Assembly: GCF_051020975.1 (NCBI RefSeq)
Contig: NW_027478170.1
Location: 2,914,001 to 2,978,000 of the forward strand
Length of the DNA: 64,000 nucleotides
DNA from: Osmia lignaria lignaria
Taxonomy: Eukaryota > Arthropoda > Insecta > Hymenoptera > Megachilidae
Reading direction: 5' to 3'
Positions 25,015 to 36,441 of this stretch are shown here, piece after piece (position 1 is the stretch's first letter; each line of letters opens with the position of its first letter). Made by a program: the position numbers and the translations under genes. The notes under the pieces were generated by a model, which saw only the letters and a program-made list of their open reading frames with translations, was not told the DNA's origin and made no database searches.

Positions 25015-26725
25015 TGATATATCTCGAGAACTACGCATCAGATAAAAAAATATCATAGAACATAAATTGTAGGAAACATAATTCTCTACAAAAAAGGTCT
25101 CTTAACATTTTGCCATAGCTCGCTTCGTTTCCGAGATATTTGCAGATTTATCTCAAGGGAAGGGGCCTGACGGACATATTTCGAGATATTTCTTCTTCTT
25201 GTTGTTCTTCTTCTGCACAGCTAAGCTGGAAGTGGCATTTGCGGCTCGCACTAGTGCAGAGTTATCTCAAAGAAAGGGGCGACGGTGTTTCTGTATCTCT
25301 ATTATGTTGGTGCGGCTTCGGAACTTTTAAATATCTCGATATATCTCGAAAACTACGCTTCTGATCAAAAAATATCATAGAACATAAATTGTAGGAAACA
25401 TAATTCTCTACAAAAAACGTCTCTTAACATTTTGCCATAGCTCGCTTCGTTTCCGAGATATTTGCAGATTCAGCTCAAAGGAACGGGCCTGACGGACATA
25501 TTTCGAGATACTTCTTCCTCTTGTTGTTCTTCCTCTGCACAGCTAAGCTGGAAGTGGCATTTGCAGCTCGCAATAGTGCAGAGTTATCTCAAAGAAAGGG
25601 GCCACGGTGTTTCTGTATCTCTATTATGTTGGTGCGGCTTCGGAACTTTTAAATATCTCGATATATCTCGAAAACTACGCTTCTGATCAAAAAATATCAT
25701 AGAACATAAATTGTAGGAAACATAATTCGCTACAAAAAAGGTCTCTCAACATTTTGCCATAGCTCGCTTCGTTTCCGAGATATTTGCAGATATATCTCAA
25801 GGGCAGGGGCCTGACGGACATATTTCGAGATATTTCTTCTTCTTGTTGTTCTTCTTCTGCACAGCTAAGCTGGAAGTGGCATTTACAGCTCGCAATAGTG
25901 CAGAGTTATCTCAAAGAAAGGGGCCACGGTGTTTCTGTATCTCTATTATGTTGGTGCGGCTTCGGAACTTTTAAATATCTTGATATATCTCGAGAACTAC
26001 GCATCTGATCAAAAAATATCATAGAACATAAAAAGTAGGAAACTTAATTCTCTACAAAAAAGGTCTCTTAACATTTTGCCATAGCTCGCTTCGTTTCCGA
26101 GATATTTGCAGATTTATCTCAAGGGAAGGGGCCTAACGGACATATTTCGAGATATTTCTTCTTCTTGTTGTTCTTCTTCTGCACAGCTAAGCTGGAAGTG
26201 GCATTTGCGGCTCGCACTATTGCAGAGTTATCTCAAAGAAAGGGGCCACGGTGTTTCTGTATCTCTATTACGTTGGTGCGGCTTCGGAACTTTTAAATAT
26301 CTTGATATATCTCGAGAACTGCGCATCTGATCATAAAATATCATAGAACATAAAAAGTAGGAAACTTAATTCTCTACAAAAAAGGTCTCTTAACATTTTG
26401 CCATAGCTCGCTTCGTTTCCGAGATATTTGCAGATTTATCTCAAGGGAAGGGGCCTGACGGACATATTTCGAGATATTTCTTCTTCTTGTTGTTCTTCTT
26501 CTGCACAGCTAAGCTGGAAGTGGCATTTGCGGCTCGCACTAGTGCAGAGTTATCTCAAAGAAAGGGGCCACGGTGTTTCTGTATCCCTATTATGTTGGTG
26601 CGGCTTCGGAACTTTTAAATATCTCGATATATCTCGAAAACTACGCTTGTGATCAAAAAATATCATAGAACTTAAATTGTAGGAAACATAATTCTCTACA
26701 AAAAACGTCTCTTAACATTTTGCCA

Positions 26726-28657
26726 TAGCTCGCTTCGTTTCCGAGATATTTGGCGATTCAGCTCAAAGGAACTGGCCTGACGGACATATTTCGAGATATT
26801 TCTTCTTCTTGTTGTTCTTCCTCTGCACAGCTAAGCTGGAAGTGGCATTTGCAGCTCGCAATAGTGCAGAGTTATCTCAAAGAAAGGGGCCACGGTGTTT
26901 CTGTATCTCTATTATGTTGGTGCGGCTTCGGAACTTTTAAATATCTCGATATATCTCGAAAACTACGCTTCTGATCAAAAAATATCATAGAACATAAATT
27001 GTAGGAAACATAATTCGCTACAAAAAAGGTCTCTCAACATTTTGCCATAGCTCGCTTCGTTTCCGAGATATTTGCAGATATATCTCAAGGGCAGGGGCCT
27101 GACGGACATATTTCGAGATATTTCTTCTTCTTGTTGTTCTTCTTCTGCACAGCTAAGCTGGAAGTGGCATTTACAGCTCGCAATAGTGCAGAGTTATCTC
27201 AAAGAAAGGGGCCACGGTGTTTCTGTATCTCTATTATGTTGGTGCGGCTTCGGAACTTTTAAATATCTTGATATATCTCGAGAACTACGCATCTGATCAA
27301 AAAATATCATAGAACATAAAAAGTAGGAAACTTAATTCTCTACAAAAAAGGTCTCTTAACATTTTGCCATAGCTCGCTTCGTTTCCGAGATATTTGCAGA
27401 TTTATCTCAAGGGAAGGGGCCTGACGGACATATTTCGAGATATTTCTTCTTCTTGTTGTTCTTCTTCTGCACAGCTAAGCTGGAAGTGGCATTTGCGGCT
27501 CGCACTAGCGCAGAGTTATCTCAAAGAAAGGGGCCACGGTGTTTCTGTATCTCTATTATGTTGGTGCGGCTTCGGAACTTTTAAATATCTCGATATATCT
27601 CGAAAACTACGCTTCTGATCAAAAAATATCATAGAACTTAAATTGTAGGAAACATAATTCTCTACAAAAAACGTCTCTTAACATTTTGCCATAGCTCGCT
27701 TCGTTTCCGAGATATTTGCCGATTCAGCTCAAAGGAACTGGCCTGACGGACATATTTCGAGATATTTCTTCTTCTTGTTGTTCTTCCTCTGCACAGCTAA
27801 GCTGGAAGTGGCATTTGCAGCTCGCAATAGTGCAGAGTTATCTCAAAGAAAGGGGCCACGGTGTTTCTGTATCTCTATTATGTTGGTGCGGCTTCGGAAC
27901 TTTTAAATATCTCGATATATCTCGAAAACTACGCTTCTGATCAAAAAATATCATAGAACATAAATTGTAGGAAACATAATTCGCTACAAAAAAGGTCTCT
28001 CAACATTTTGCCATAGCTCGCTTCGTTTCCGAGATATTTGCAGATATATCTCAAGGGCAGGGGCCTGACGGACATATTTCGAGATATTTCTTCTTCTTGT
28101 TGTTCTTCTTCTGCACAGCTAAGCTGGAAGTGGCATTTACAGCTCGCAATAGTGCAGAGTTATCTCAAAGAAAGGGGCCACGGTGTTTCTGTATCTCTAT
28201 CATGTTGGTGCGGCTTCGGAACTTTTAAATATCTTGATATATCTCGAGAACTACGCATCTGATCAAAAAATATCATAGAACATAAAAAGTAGGAAACTTA
28301 ATTCTCTACAAAAAAGGTCTCTTAACATTTTGCCATAGCTCGCTTCGTTTCCGAGATATTTGCAGATTTATCTCAAGGGAAGGGGCCTGACGGACATATT
28401 TCGAGATATTTCTTCTTCTTGTTGTTCTTCTTCTGCACAGCTAAGCTGGAAGTGGCATTTGCGGCTCGCACTAGCGCAGAGTTATCTCAAAGAAAGGGGC
28501 CACGGTGTTTCTGTATCTCTATTATGTTGGTGCGGCTTCGGAACTTTTAAATATCTCGATATATCTCGAAAACTACGCTTCTGATCAAAAAATATCATAG
28601 AACATAAATTGTAGGAAACGTAATTCTCTACAAAAAAGGTCTCTTAACATTTTGCCA
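26726..28657 (+). repeat. Trimeric higher-order repeat, two copies of 966 bp
   Basis: The monomers starting 26726, 27048 and 27370 are matched by those starting 27692, 28014 and 28336. Shared variants are TTCGCTACAAAAAAGG with TCTCTCAAC at 27015 and 27981, GGGCAGGGG at 27089 and 28055, and CACTAGCGCAG at 27503 and 28467. A related dimer at 25438-26081 carries the same TTCGCTAC and GGGCAGGGG marks, 1288 bp to the left. Confidence 0.75.
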
Positions 28658-28980
28658 TAGCTAGCTTCGTTTCCGAGATATTTGCAGATATATCTCAAGG
28701 GAAGGGGCCTGACGGACATATTTCGAGATATTTCTTCTTCTTGTTGTTCTTCTTCTGCACAGCTAAGCTGGAAGTGGCATTTACAGCTCGCAATAGTGCA
28801 GAGTTATCTCAAAGAAAGGGGCCACGGTGTTTCTGTATCTCTATTATGTTGGTGCGGCTTCGGAACTTTTAAATATCTTGATATATCTCGAGAACTACGC
28901 ATCAGATAAAAAAATATCATAGAACATAAATTGTAGGAAACATAATTCTCTACAAAAAAGGTCTCTTAACATTTTGCCAT
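28270..28980 (+). repeat. Partial third copy of the 12-monomer repeat end
   Basis: GGAAACGTAATTC, GCTAGCTTCG and CATCAGATAAAAAAATATC in this order match 24406-25116 at the same 3864-bp offset. Inner patches differ, however: TCTCTTAAC instead of TCTCGCAAC, and TTTACAGCTCGCAATAG instead of TTTGCGGCTCGCACTAG. This is a mosaic copy. Confidence 0.6.
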
Positions 28981-29623
28981 AGCTCGCTTCGTTTCCGAGA
29001 TATTTGCAGATTTATCTCATGGGAAGGGGCCTGACGGACATATTTCGAGATATTTCTTCTTCTTGTTGTTCTTCTTCTGCACAGCTAAGCTGGAAGTGGC
29101 ATTTGCGGCTCGCACTAATGCAGAGTTATCTCAAAGAAAGGGGCCACGGTGTTTCTGTATCTCTATTATGTTGGTGCTGCTTCGGAACTTTTAAATATCT
29201 TGATATATCTCGAGAACTACGCATCTGATCAAAAAATATCATAGAACATAAAAAGTAGGAAACTTAATTCTCTACAAAAAAGGTCTCTTAACATTTTGCC
29301 ATAGCTCGCTTCGTTTCCGAGATATTTGCAGATTCAGCTCAAAGGAACGGGCCTGACGGACATATTTCGAGATATTTCTTCTTCTTGTTGTTCTTCTTCT
29401 GCACAGCTAAGCTGGAAGTGGCATTTGCGGCTCGCACTAGTGCAGAGTTATCTCAAAGAAAGGGGCCACGGTGTTTCGGTATCTCTATTATGTTGGTGCA
29501 GCTTCGGAACTTTTAAATATCTCGATATATCTCGAAAACTACGCTTCTGATCGAAAAATATCATAGAACATAAATTGTAGGAAACATAATTCTCTACAAA
29601 AAACGTCTCTTAACATTTTGCCA

Positions 29624-31289
29624 TAGCTCGCTTCGTTTCCGAGATATTTGCAGATTCAGCTCAAAGGAACGGGCCTGACGGACATATTTCGAGATACTTC
29701 TTTTTCTTGTTGTTCTTCCTCTGCACAGCTAAGCTGGAAGTGGCATTTGCAGCTCGCAATAGTGCAGAGTTATCTCAAAGAAAGGGGCCACGGTGTTTCT
29801 GTATCTCTATTATGTTGGTGCGGCTTCGGAACTTTTAAATATCTTGATATATCTCGAGAACTACGCATCTGATCAAAAAATATCATAGAACATAAAAAGT
29901 AGGAAACTTAATTCTCTACAAAAAAGGTCTCTTAACATTTTGCCATAGCTCGCTTCGTTTCCGAGATATTTGCAGATTTATCTCAAGGGAAGGGGCCTAA
30001 CGGACATATTTCGAGATATTTCTTCTTCTTGTTGTTCTTCTTCTGCACAGCTAAACTGGAAGTGGCATTTCCAGCTCGCAATAGTGCAGAGTTATCTCAA
30101 AGAAAGGAGCCACGGTGTTTCTGTATCTGTATTATGTTGGTGCGGCTTCGGAACTTTTAAATATCTTGATATATCTCGAGAACTACGCATCTGATCAAAA
30201 AATATCATAGAACATAAAAAGTAGGAAACTTAATTCTCTACAAAAAAGGTCTCTTAACATTTTGCCATAGCTCGCTTCGTTTCCGAGATATTTGCAGATT
30301 TATCTCAAGGGAAGGGGCCTGACGGACATATTTCGAGATATTTCTTCTTCTTGTTGTTCTTCTTCTGCACAGCTAAGCTGGAAGTGGCATTTGCGGCTCG
30401 CACTAGTGCAGAGTTATCTCAAAGAAAGGGGCCACGGTGTTTCTGTATCTCTGTTATGTTGGTGCGGCTTCGGAACTTTTAAATATCTTGATATATCTCG
30501 AGAACTACGCATCTGATCAAAAAATATCATAGAACATAAAAAGTAGGAAACTTAATTCTCTACAAAAAAGGTCTCTTGACATTTCGCCATAGCTCGCTTC
30601 GTTTCCGAGATATTTGCAGATTTATCTCAAGGGAAGGGGCCTGTCGGACATATTTCGAGATATTTCTTCTTCTTGTTGTTCTTCTTCTGCACAGCTAAGC
30701 TGGAAGTGGCATTTGCGGCTCGCACTAGTGCAGAGTTATCTCAAAGAAAGGGGCCACGGTGTTTCGGTATCTCTATTATGTTGGTGCGGCTTCGGAACTT
30801 TTAAATATCTCGATATATCTCGAAAACTACGCTTCTGATCGAAAAATATCATAGAACATAAATTGTAGCAAACATAATTCTCTACAAAAAACGTCTCTTA
30901 ACATTTTGCCATAGCTCGCTTCGTTTCCGAGATATTTGCAGATTCAGCTCAAAGGAACGGGCCTGATGGACATATTTCGAGATACTTCTTTTTCTTGTTG
31001 TTCTTCCTCTGCACAGCTAAGCTGGAAGTGGCATTTGCAGCTCGCAATAGTGCAGAGTTATCTCAAAGAAAGGGGCCACGGTGTTTCTGTATCTCTATTA
31101 TGTTGGTGCGGCTTCGGAACTTTTAAATATCTTGATATATCTCGAGAACTACGCATCTGATCAAAAAATATCATAGAACATAAAAAGTAGGAAACTTAAT
31201 TCTCTACAAAAAAGGTCTCTTAACATTTTGCCATAGCTCGCTTCGTTTCCGAGATATTTGCAGATTTATCTCAAGGGAAGGGGCCTAAC
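29624..31289 (+). repeat. Four-monomer repeat (1288 bp) leading into the 8-monomer block
   Basis: The monomers starting 29624, 29946 and 30268 are matched by those starting 30912, 31234 and 31556. Shared marks are GATACTTCTTTTTC, AAAGGAGCC with TATCTGTATT, and TATCTCTGTTATG. The monomer starting 30590 (CCTGTCGG, preceded by CATTTCGCC) is replaced by another type after the second copy. A further 966-bp offset links 31234 and 32200. Confidence 0.75.
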
Positions 31290-33865
31290 GGACATATTTC
31301 GAGATATTTCTTCTTCTTGTTGTTCTTCTTCTGCACAGCTAAACTGGAAGTGGCATTTCCAGCTCGCAATAGTGCAGAGTTATCTCAAAGAAAGGAGCCA
31401 CGGTGTTTCTGTATCTGTATTATGTTGGTGCGGCTTCGGAACTTTTAAATATCTTGATATATCTCGAGAACTACGCATCTGATCAAAAAATATCATAGAA
31501 CATAAAAAGTAGGAAACTTAATTCTCTACAAAAAAGGTCTCTTAACATTTTGCCATAGCTCGCTTCGTTTCCGAGATATTTGCAGATTTATCTCAAGGGA
31601 AGGGGCCTGACGGACATATTTCGAGATATTTCTTCTTCTTGTTGTTCTTCTTCTGCACAGCTAAGCTGGAAGTGGCATTTGCGGCTCGCACTAGTGCAGA
31701 GTTATCTCAAAGAAAGGGGCCACGGTGTTTCTGTATCTCTGTTATGTTGGTGCGGCTTCGGAACTTTTAAATATCTTGATATATCTCGAGAACTACGCAT
31801 CTGATCAAAAAATATCATAGAACATAAAAAGTAGGAAACTTAATTCTCTACAAAAAAGGTCTCTCAACATTTTGCCAGAGCTCGCTTCGTTTCCGAGATA
31901 TTTGCAGATTTATCTCAAGGGAAGGGGCCTGACGGACATATTTCGAGATACTTCTTTTTCTTGTTGTTCTTCCTCTGCACAGCTAAGCTGGAAGTGGCAT
32001 TTGCAGCTCGCAATAGTGCAGAGTTATCTCAAAGAAAGGGGCCACGGTGTTTCTGTATCTCTATTATGTTGGTGCGGCTTCGGAACTTTTAAATATCTTG
32101 ATATATCTCGAGAACTACGCATCTGATCAAAAAATATCATAGAACATAAAAAGTAGGAAACTTAATTCTCTACAAAAAAGGTCTCTTAACATTTTGCCAT
32201 AGCTCGCTTCGTTTCCGAGATATTTGCAGATTTATCTCAAGGGAAGGGGCCTAACGGACATATTTCGAGATATTTCTTCTTCTTGTTGTTCTTCTTCTGC
32301 ACAGCTAAACTGGAAGTGGCATTTCCAGCTCGCAATAGTGCAGAGTTATCTCAAAGAAAGGAGCCACGGTGTTTCTGTATCTGTATTATGTTGGTGCGGC
32401 TTCGGAACTTTTAAATATCTTGATATATCTCGAGAACTACGCATCTGATCAAAAAATATCATAGAACATAAAAAGTAGGAAACTTAATTCTCTACAAAAA
32501 AGGTCTCTTAACATTTTGCCATAGCTCGCTTCGTTTCCGAGATATTTGCAGATTTATCTCAAGGGAAGGGGCCTGACGGACATATTTCGAGATATTTCTT
32601 CTTCTTGTTGTTCTTCTTCTGCACAGCTAAGCTGGAAGTGGCATTTGCGGCTCGCACTAGTGCAGAGTTATCTCAAAGAAAGGGGCCACGGTGTTTCTGT
32701 ATCTCTGTTATGTTGGTGCGGCTTCGGAACTTTTAAATATCTTGATATATCTCGAGAACTACGCATCTGATCAAAAAATATCATAGAACATAAAAAGTAG
32801 GAAACTTAATTCTCTACAAAAAAGGTCTCTTAACATTTTGCCATAGCTCGCTTCGTTTCCGAGATATTTGCAGATTTATCTCAAGGGAAGGGGCCTGACG
32901 GACATATTTCGAGATATTTCTTCTTCTTGTTGTTCTTCTTCTGCACAGCTAAGCTGGAAGTGGCATTTGCGGCTCGCACTATTGCAGAGTTATCTCAAAG
33001 AAAGGGGCCACGGTGTTTCTGTATCTCTATTATGTTGGTGCGGCTTCGGAACTTTTAAATATCTTGATATATCTCGAGAACTACGCATCTGATCAAAAAA
33101 TATCATAGGACATAAAAAGTAGGAAACTTAATTCTCTACAAAAAAGGTCTCTTAACATTTTGCCATAGCTCGCTTCGTTTCCGAGATATTTGCAGATTTA
33201 TCTCAAGGGAAGGGGCCTGACGGACATATTTCGAGATATTTCTTCTTCTTGTTGTTCTTCTTCTGCACAGCTAAGCTGGAAGTGGCATTTGCGGCTCGCA
33301 CTATTGCAGAGTTATCTCAAAGAAAGGGGCCACGGTGTTTCTGTATCTCTATTATGTTGGTGCGGCTTCGGAACTTTTAAATATCTCGATATATCTCGAA
33401 AACTACGCTTCTGATCAAAAAATATCATAGAACATAAATTGTAGGAAACATAATTCTCTACAAAAAAGGTCTCTCAACATTTTGCCATAGCTCGCTTCGT
33501 TTCCGAGATATTTGCAGATATATCTCAAGGGCAGGGGCCTGACGGACATATTTCGAGATATTTCTTCTTCTTGTTGTTCTTCTTCTGCACAGCTAAGCTG
33601 GAAGTGGCATTTACAGCTCGCAATAGTGCAGAGTTATCTCAAAGAAAGTGGCCACGGTGTTTCTGTATCTCTATTATGTTGGTGCGGCTTCGGAACTTTT
33701 AAATATCTTGATATATCTCGAGAACTACGCATCTGATCAAAAAATATGATAGAACATAAAAAGTAGGAAACTTAATTCTCTACAAAAAAGGTCTCTTAAC
33801 ATTTTGCCATAGCTCGCTTCGTTTCCGAGATATTTGCAGATTTATCTCAAGGGAAGGGGCCTGAC
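31290..33865 (+). repeat. 8-monomer higher-order repeat, copy 1 (2576 bp)
   Basis: The ordered marks AAAGGAGCC, TCTCTGTTATG, TTGCCAGAGCTCG with GATACTTCTTTTTC, CACTATTGCAG in two successive monomers, CATAGGACAT, GGGCAGGGG, AAAGTGGCC and AATATGATAG recur exactly 2576 bp downstream. The TAG-to-GAG change in TTGCCAGAGC (31877) removes the stop upstream of the recurrent frame and extends it to 84 codons in this copy. Confidence 0.88.
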
Positions 33866-36441
33866 GGACATATTTCGAGATATTTCTTCTTCTTGTTGTT
33901 CTTCTTCTGCACAGCTAAACTGGAAGTGGCATTTCCAGCTCGCAATAGTGCAGAGTTATCTCAAAGAAAGGAGCCACGGTGTTTCTGTATCTGTATTATG
34001 TTGGTGCGGCTTCGGAACTTTTAAATATCTTGATATATCTCGAGAACTACGCATCTGATCAAAAAATATCATAGAACATAAAAAGTAGGAAACTTAATTC
34101 TCTACAAAAAAGGTCTCTTAACATTTTGCCATAGCTCGCTTCGTTTCCGAGATATTTGCAGATTTATCTCAAGGGAAGGGGCCTGACGGACATATTTCGA
34201 GATATTTCTTCTTCTTGTTGTTCTTCTTCTGCACAGCTAAGCTGGAAGTGGCATTTGCGGCTCGCACTAGTGCAGAGTTATCTCAAAGAAAGGGGCCACG
34301 GTGTTTCTGTATCTCTGTTATGTTGGTGCGGCTTCGGAACTTTTAAATATCTTGATATATCTCGAGAACTACGCATCTGATCAAAAAATATCATAGAACA
34401 TAAAAAGTAGGAAACTTAATTCTCTACAAAAAAGGTCTCTCAACATTTTGCCAGAGCTCGCATCGTTTCCGAGATATTTGCAGATTTATCTCAAGGGAAG
34501 GGGCCTGACGGACATATTTCGAGATACTTCTTTTTCTTGTTGTTCTTCCTCTGCACAGCTAAGCTGGAAGTGGCATTTGCAGCTCGCAATAGTGCAGAGT
34601 TATCTCAAAGAAAGGGGCCACGGTGTTTCTGTATCTCTATTATGTTGGTGCGGCTTCGGAACTTTTAAATATCTTGATATATCTCGAGAACTACGCATCT
34701 GATCAAAAAATATCATAGAACATAAAAAGTAGGAAACTTAATTCTCTACAAAAAAGGTCTCTTAACATTTTGCCATAGCTCGCTTCGTTTCCGAGATATT
34801 TGCAGATTTATCTCAAGGGAAGGGGCCTAACGGACATATTTCGAGATATTTCTTCTTCTTGTTGTTCTTCTTCTGCACAGCTAAACTGGAAGTGGCATTT
34901 CCAGCTCGCAATAGTGCAGAGTTATCTCAAAGAAAGGAGCCACGGTGTTTCTGTATCTGTATTATGTTGGTGCGGCTTCGGAACTTTTAAATATCTTGAT
35001 ATATCTCGAGAACTACGCATCTGATCAAAAAATATCATAGAACATAAAAAGTAGGAAACTTAATTCTCTACAAAAAAGGTCTCTTAACATTTTGCCATAG
35101 CTCGCTTCGTTTCCGAGATATTTGCAGATTTATCTCAAGGGAAGGGGCCTGACGGACATATTTCGAGATATTTCTTCTTCTTGTTGTTCTTCTTCTGCAC
35201 AGCTAAGCTGGAAGTGGCATTTGCGGCTCGCACTAGTGCAGAGTTATCTCAAAGAAAGGGGCCACGGTGTTTCTGTATCTCTGTTATGTTGGTGCGGCTT
35301 CGGAACTTTTAAATATCTTGATATATCTCGAGAACTACGCATCTGATCAAAAAATATCATAGAACATAAAAAGTAGGAAACTTAATTCTCTACAAAAAAG
35401 GTCTCTTAACATTTTGCCATAGCTCGCTTCGTTTCCGAGATATTTGCAGATTTATCTCAAGGGAAGGGGCCTGACGGACATATTTCGAGATATTTCTTCT
35501 TCTTGTTGTTCTTCTTCTGCACAGCTAAGCTGGAAGTGGCATTTGCGGCTCGCACTATTGCAGAGTTATCTCAAAGAAAGGGGCCACGGTGTTTCTGTAT
35601 CTCTATTATGTTGGTGCGGCTTCGGAACTTTTAAATATCTTGATATATCTCGAGAACTACGCATCTGATCAAAAAATATCATAGGACATAAAAAGTAGGA
35701 AACTTAATTCTCTACAAAAAAGGTCTCTTAACATTTTGCCATAGCTCGCTTCGTTTCCGAGATATTTGCAGATTTATCTCAAGGGAAGGGGCCTGACGGA
35801 CATATTTCGAGATATTTCTTCTTCTTGTTGTTCTTCTTCTGCACAGCTAAGCTGGAAGTGGCATTTGCGGCTCGCACTATTGCAGAGTTATCTCAAAGAA
35901 AGGGGCCACGGTGTTTCTGTATCTCTATTATGTTGGTGCGGCTTCGGAACTTTTAAATATCTCGATATATCTCGAAAACTACGCTTCTGATCAAAAAATA
36001 TCATAGAACATAAATTGTAGGAAACATAATTCTCTACAAAAAAGGTCTCTCAACATTTTGCCATAGCTCGCTTCGTTTCCGAGATATTTGCAGATATATC
36101 TCAAGGGCAGGGGCCTGACGGACATATTTCGAGATATTTCTTCTTCTTGTTGTTCTTCTTCTGCACAGCTAAGCTGGAAGTGGCATTTACAGCTCGCAAT
36201 AGTGCAGAGTTATCTCAAAGAAAGTGGCCACGGTGTTTCTGTATCTCTATTATGTTGGTGCGGCTTCGGAACTTTTAAATATCTTGATATATCTCGAGAA
36301 CTACGCATCTGATCAAAAAATATGATAGAACATAAAAAGTAGGAAACTTAATTCTCTACAAAAAAGGTCTCTTAACATTTTGCCATAGCTCGCTTCGTTT
36401 CCGAGATATTTGCAGATTTATCTCAAGGGAAGGGGCCTGAC
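33866..36441 (+). repeat. 8-monomer higher-order repeat, copy 2 (2576 bp)
   Basis: It carries the same ordered marks as 31290-33865. The one difference I found inside the copies is T at 31886 against A at 34462 (CTCGCTTCG against CTCGCATCG). Copy boundaries fall near a CCTAACGG/CCTGACGG difference on the left and a TAAACTGG/TAAGCTGG difference on the right. Confidence 0.88.
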
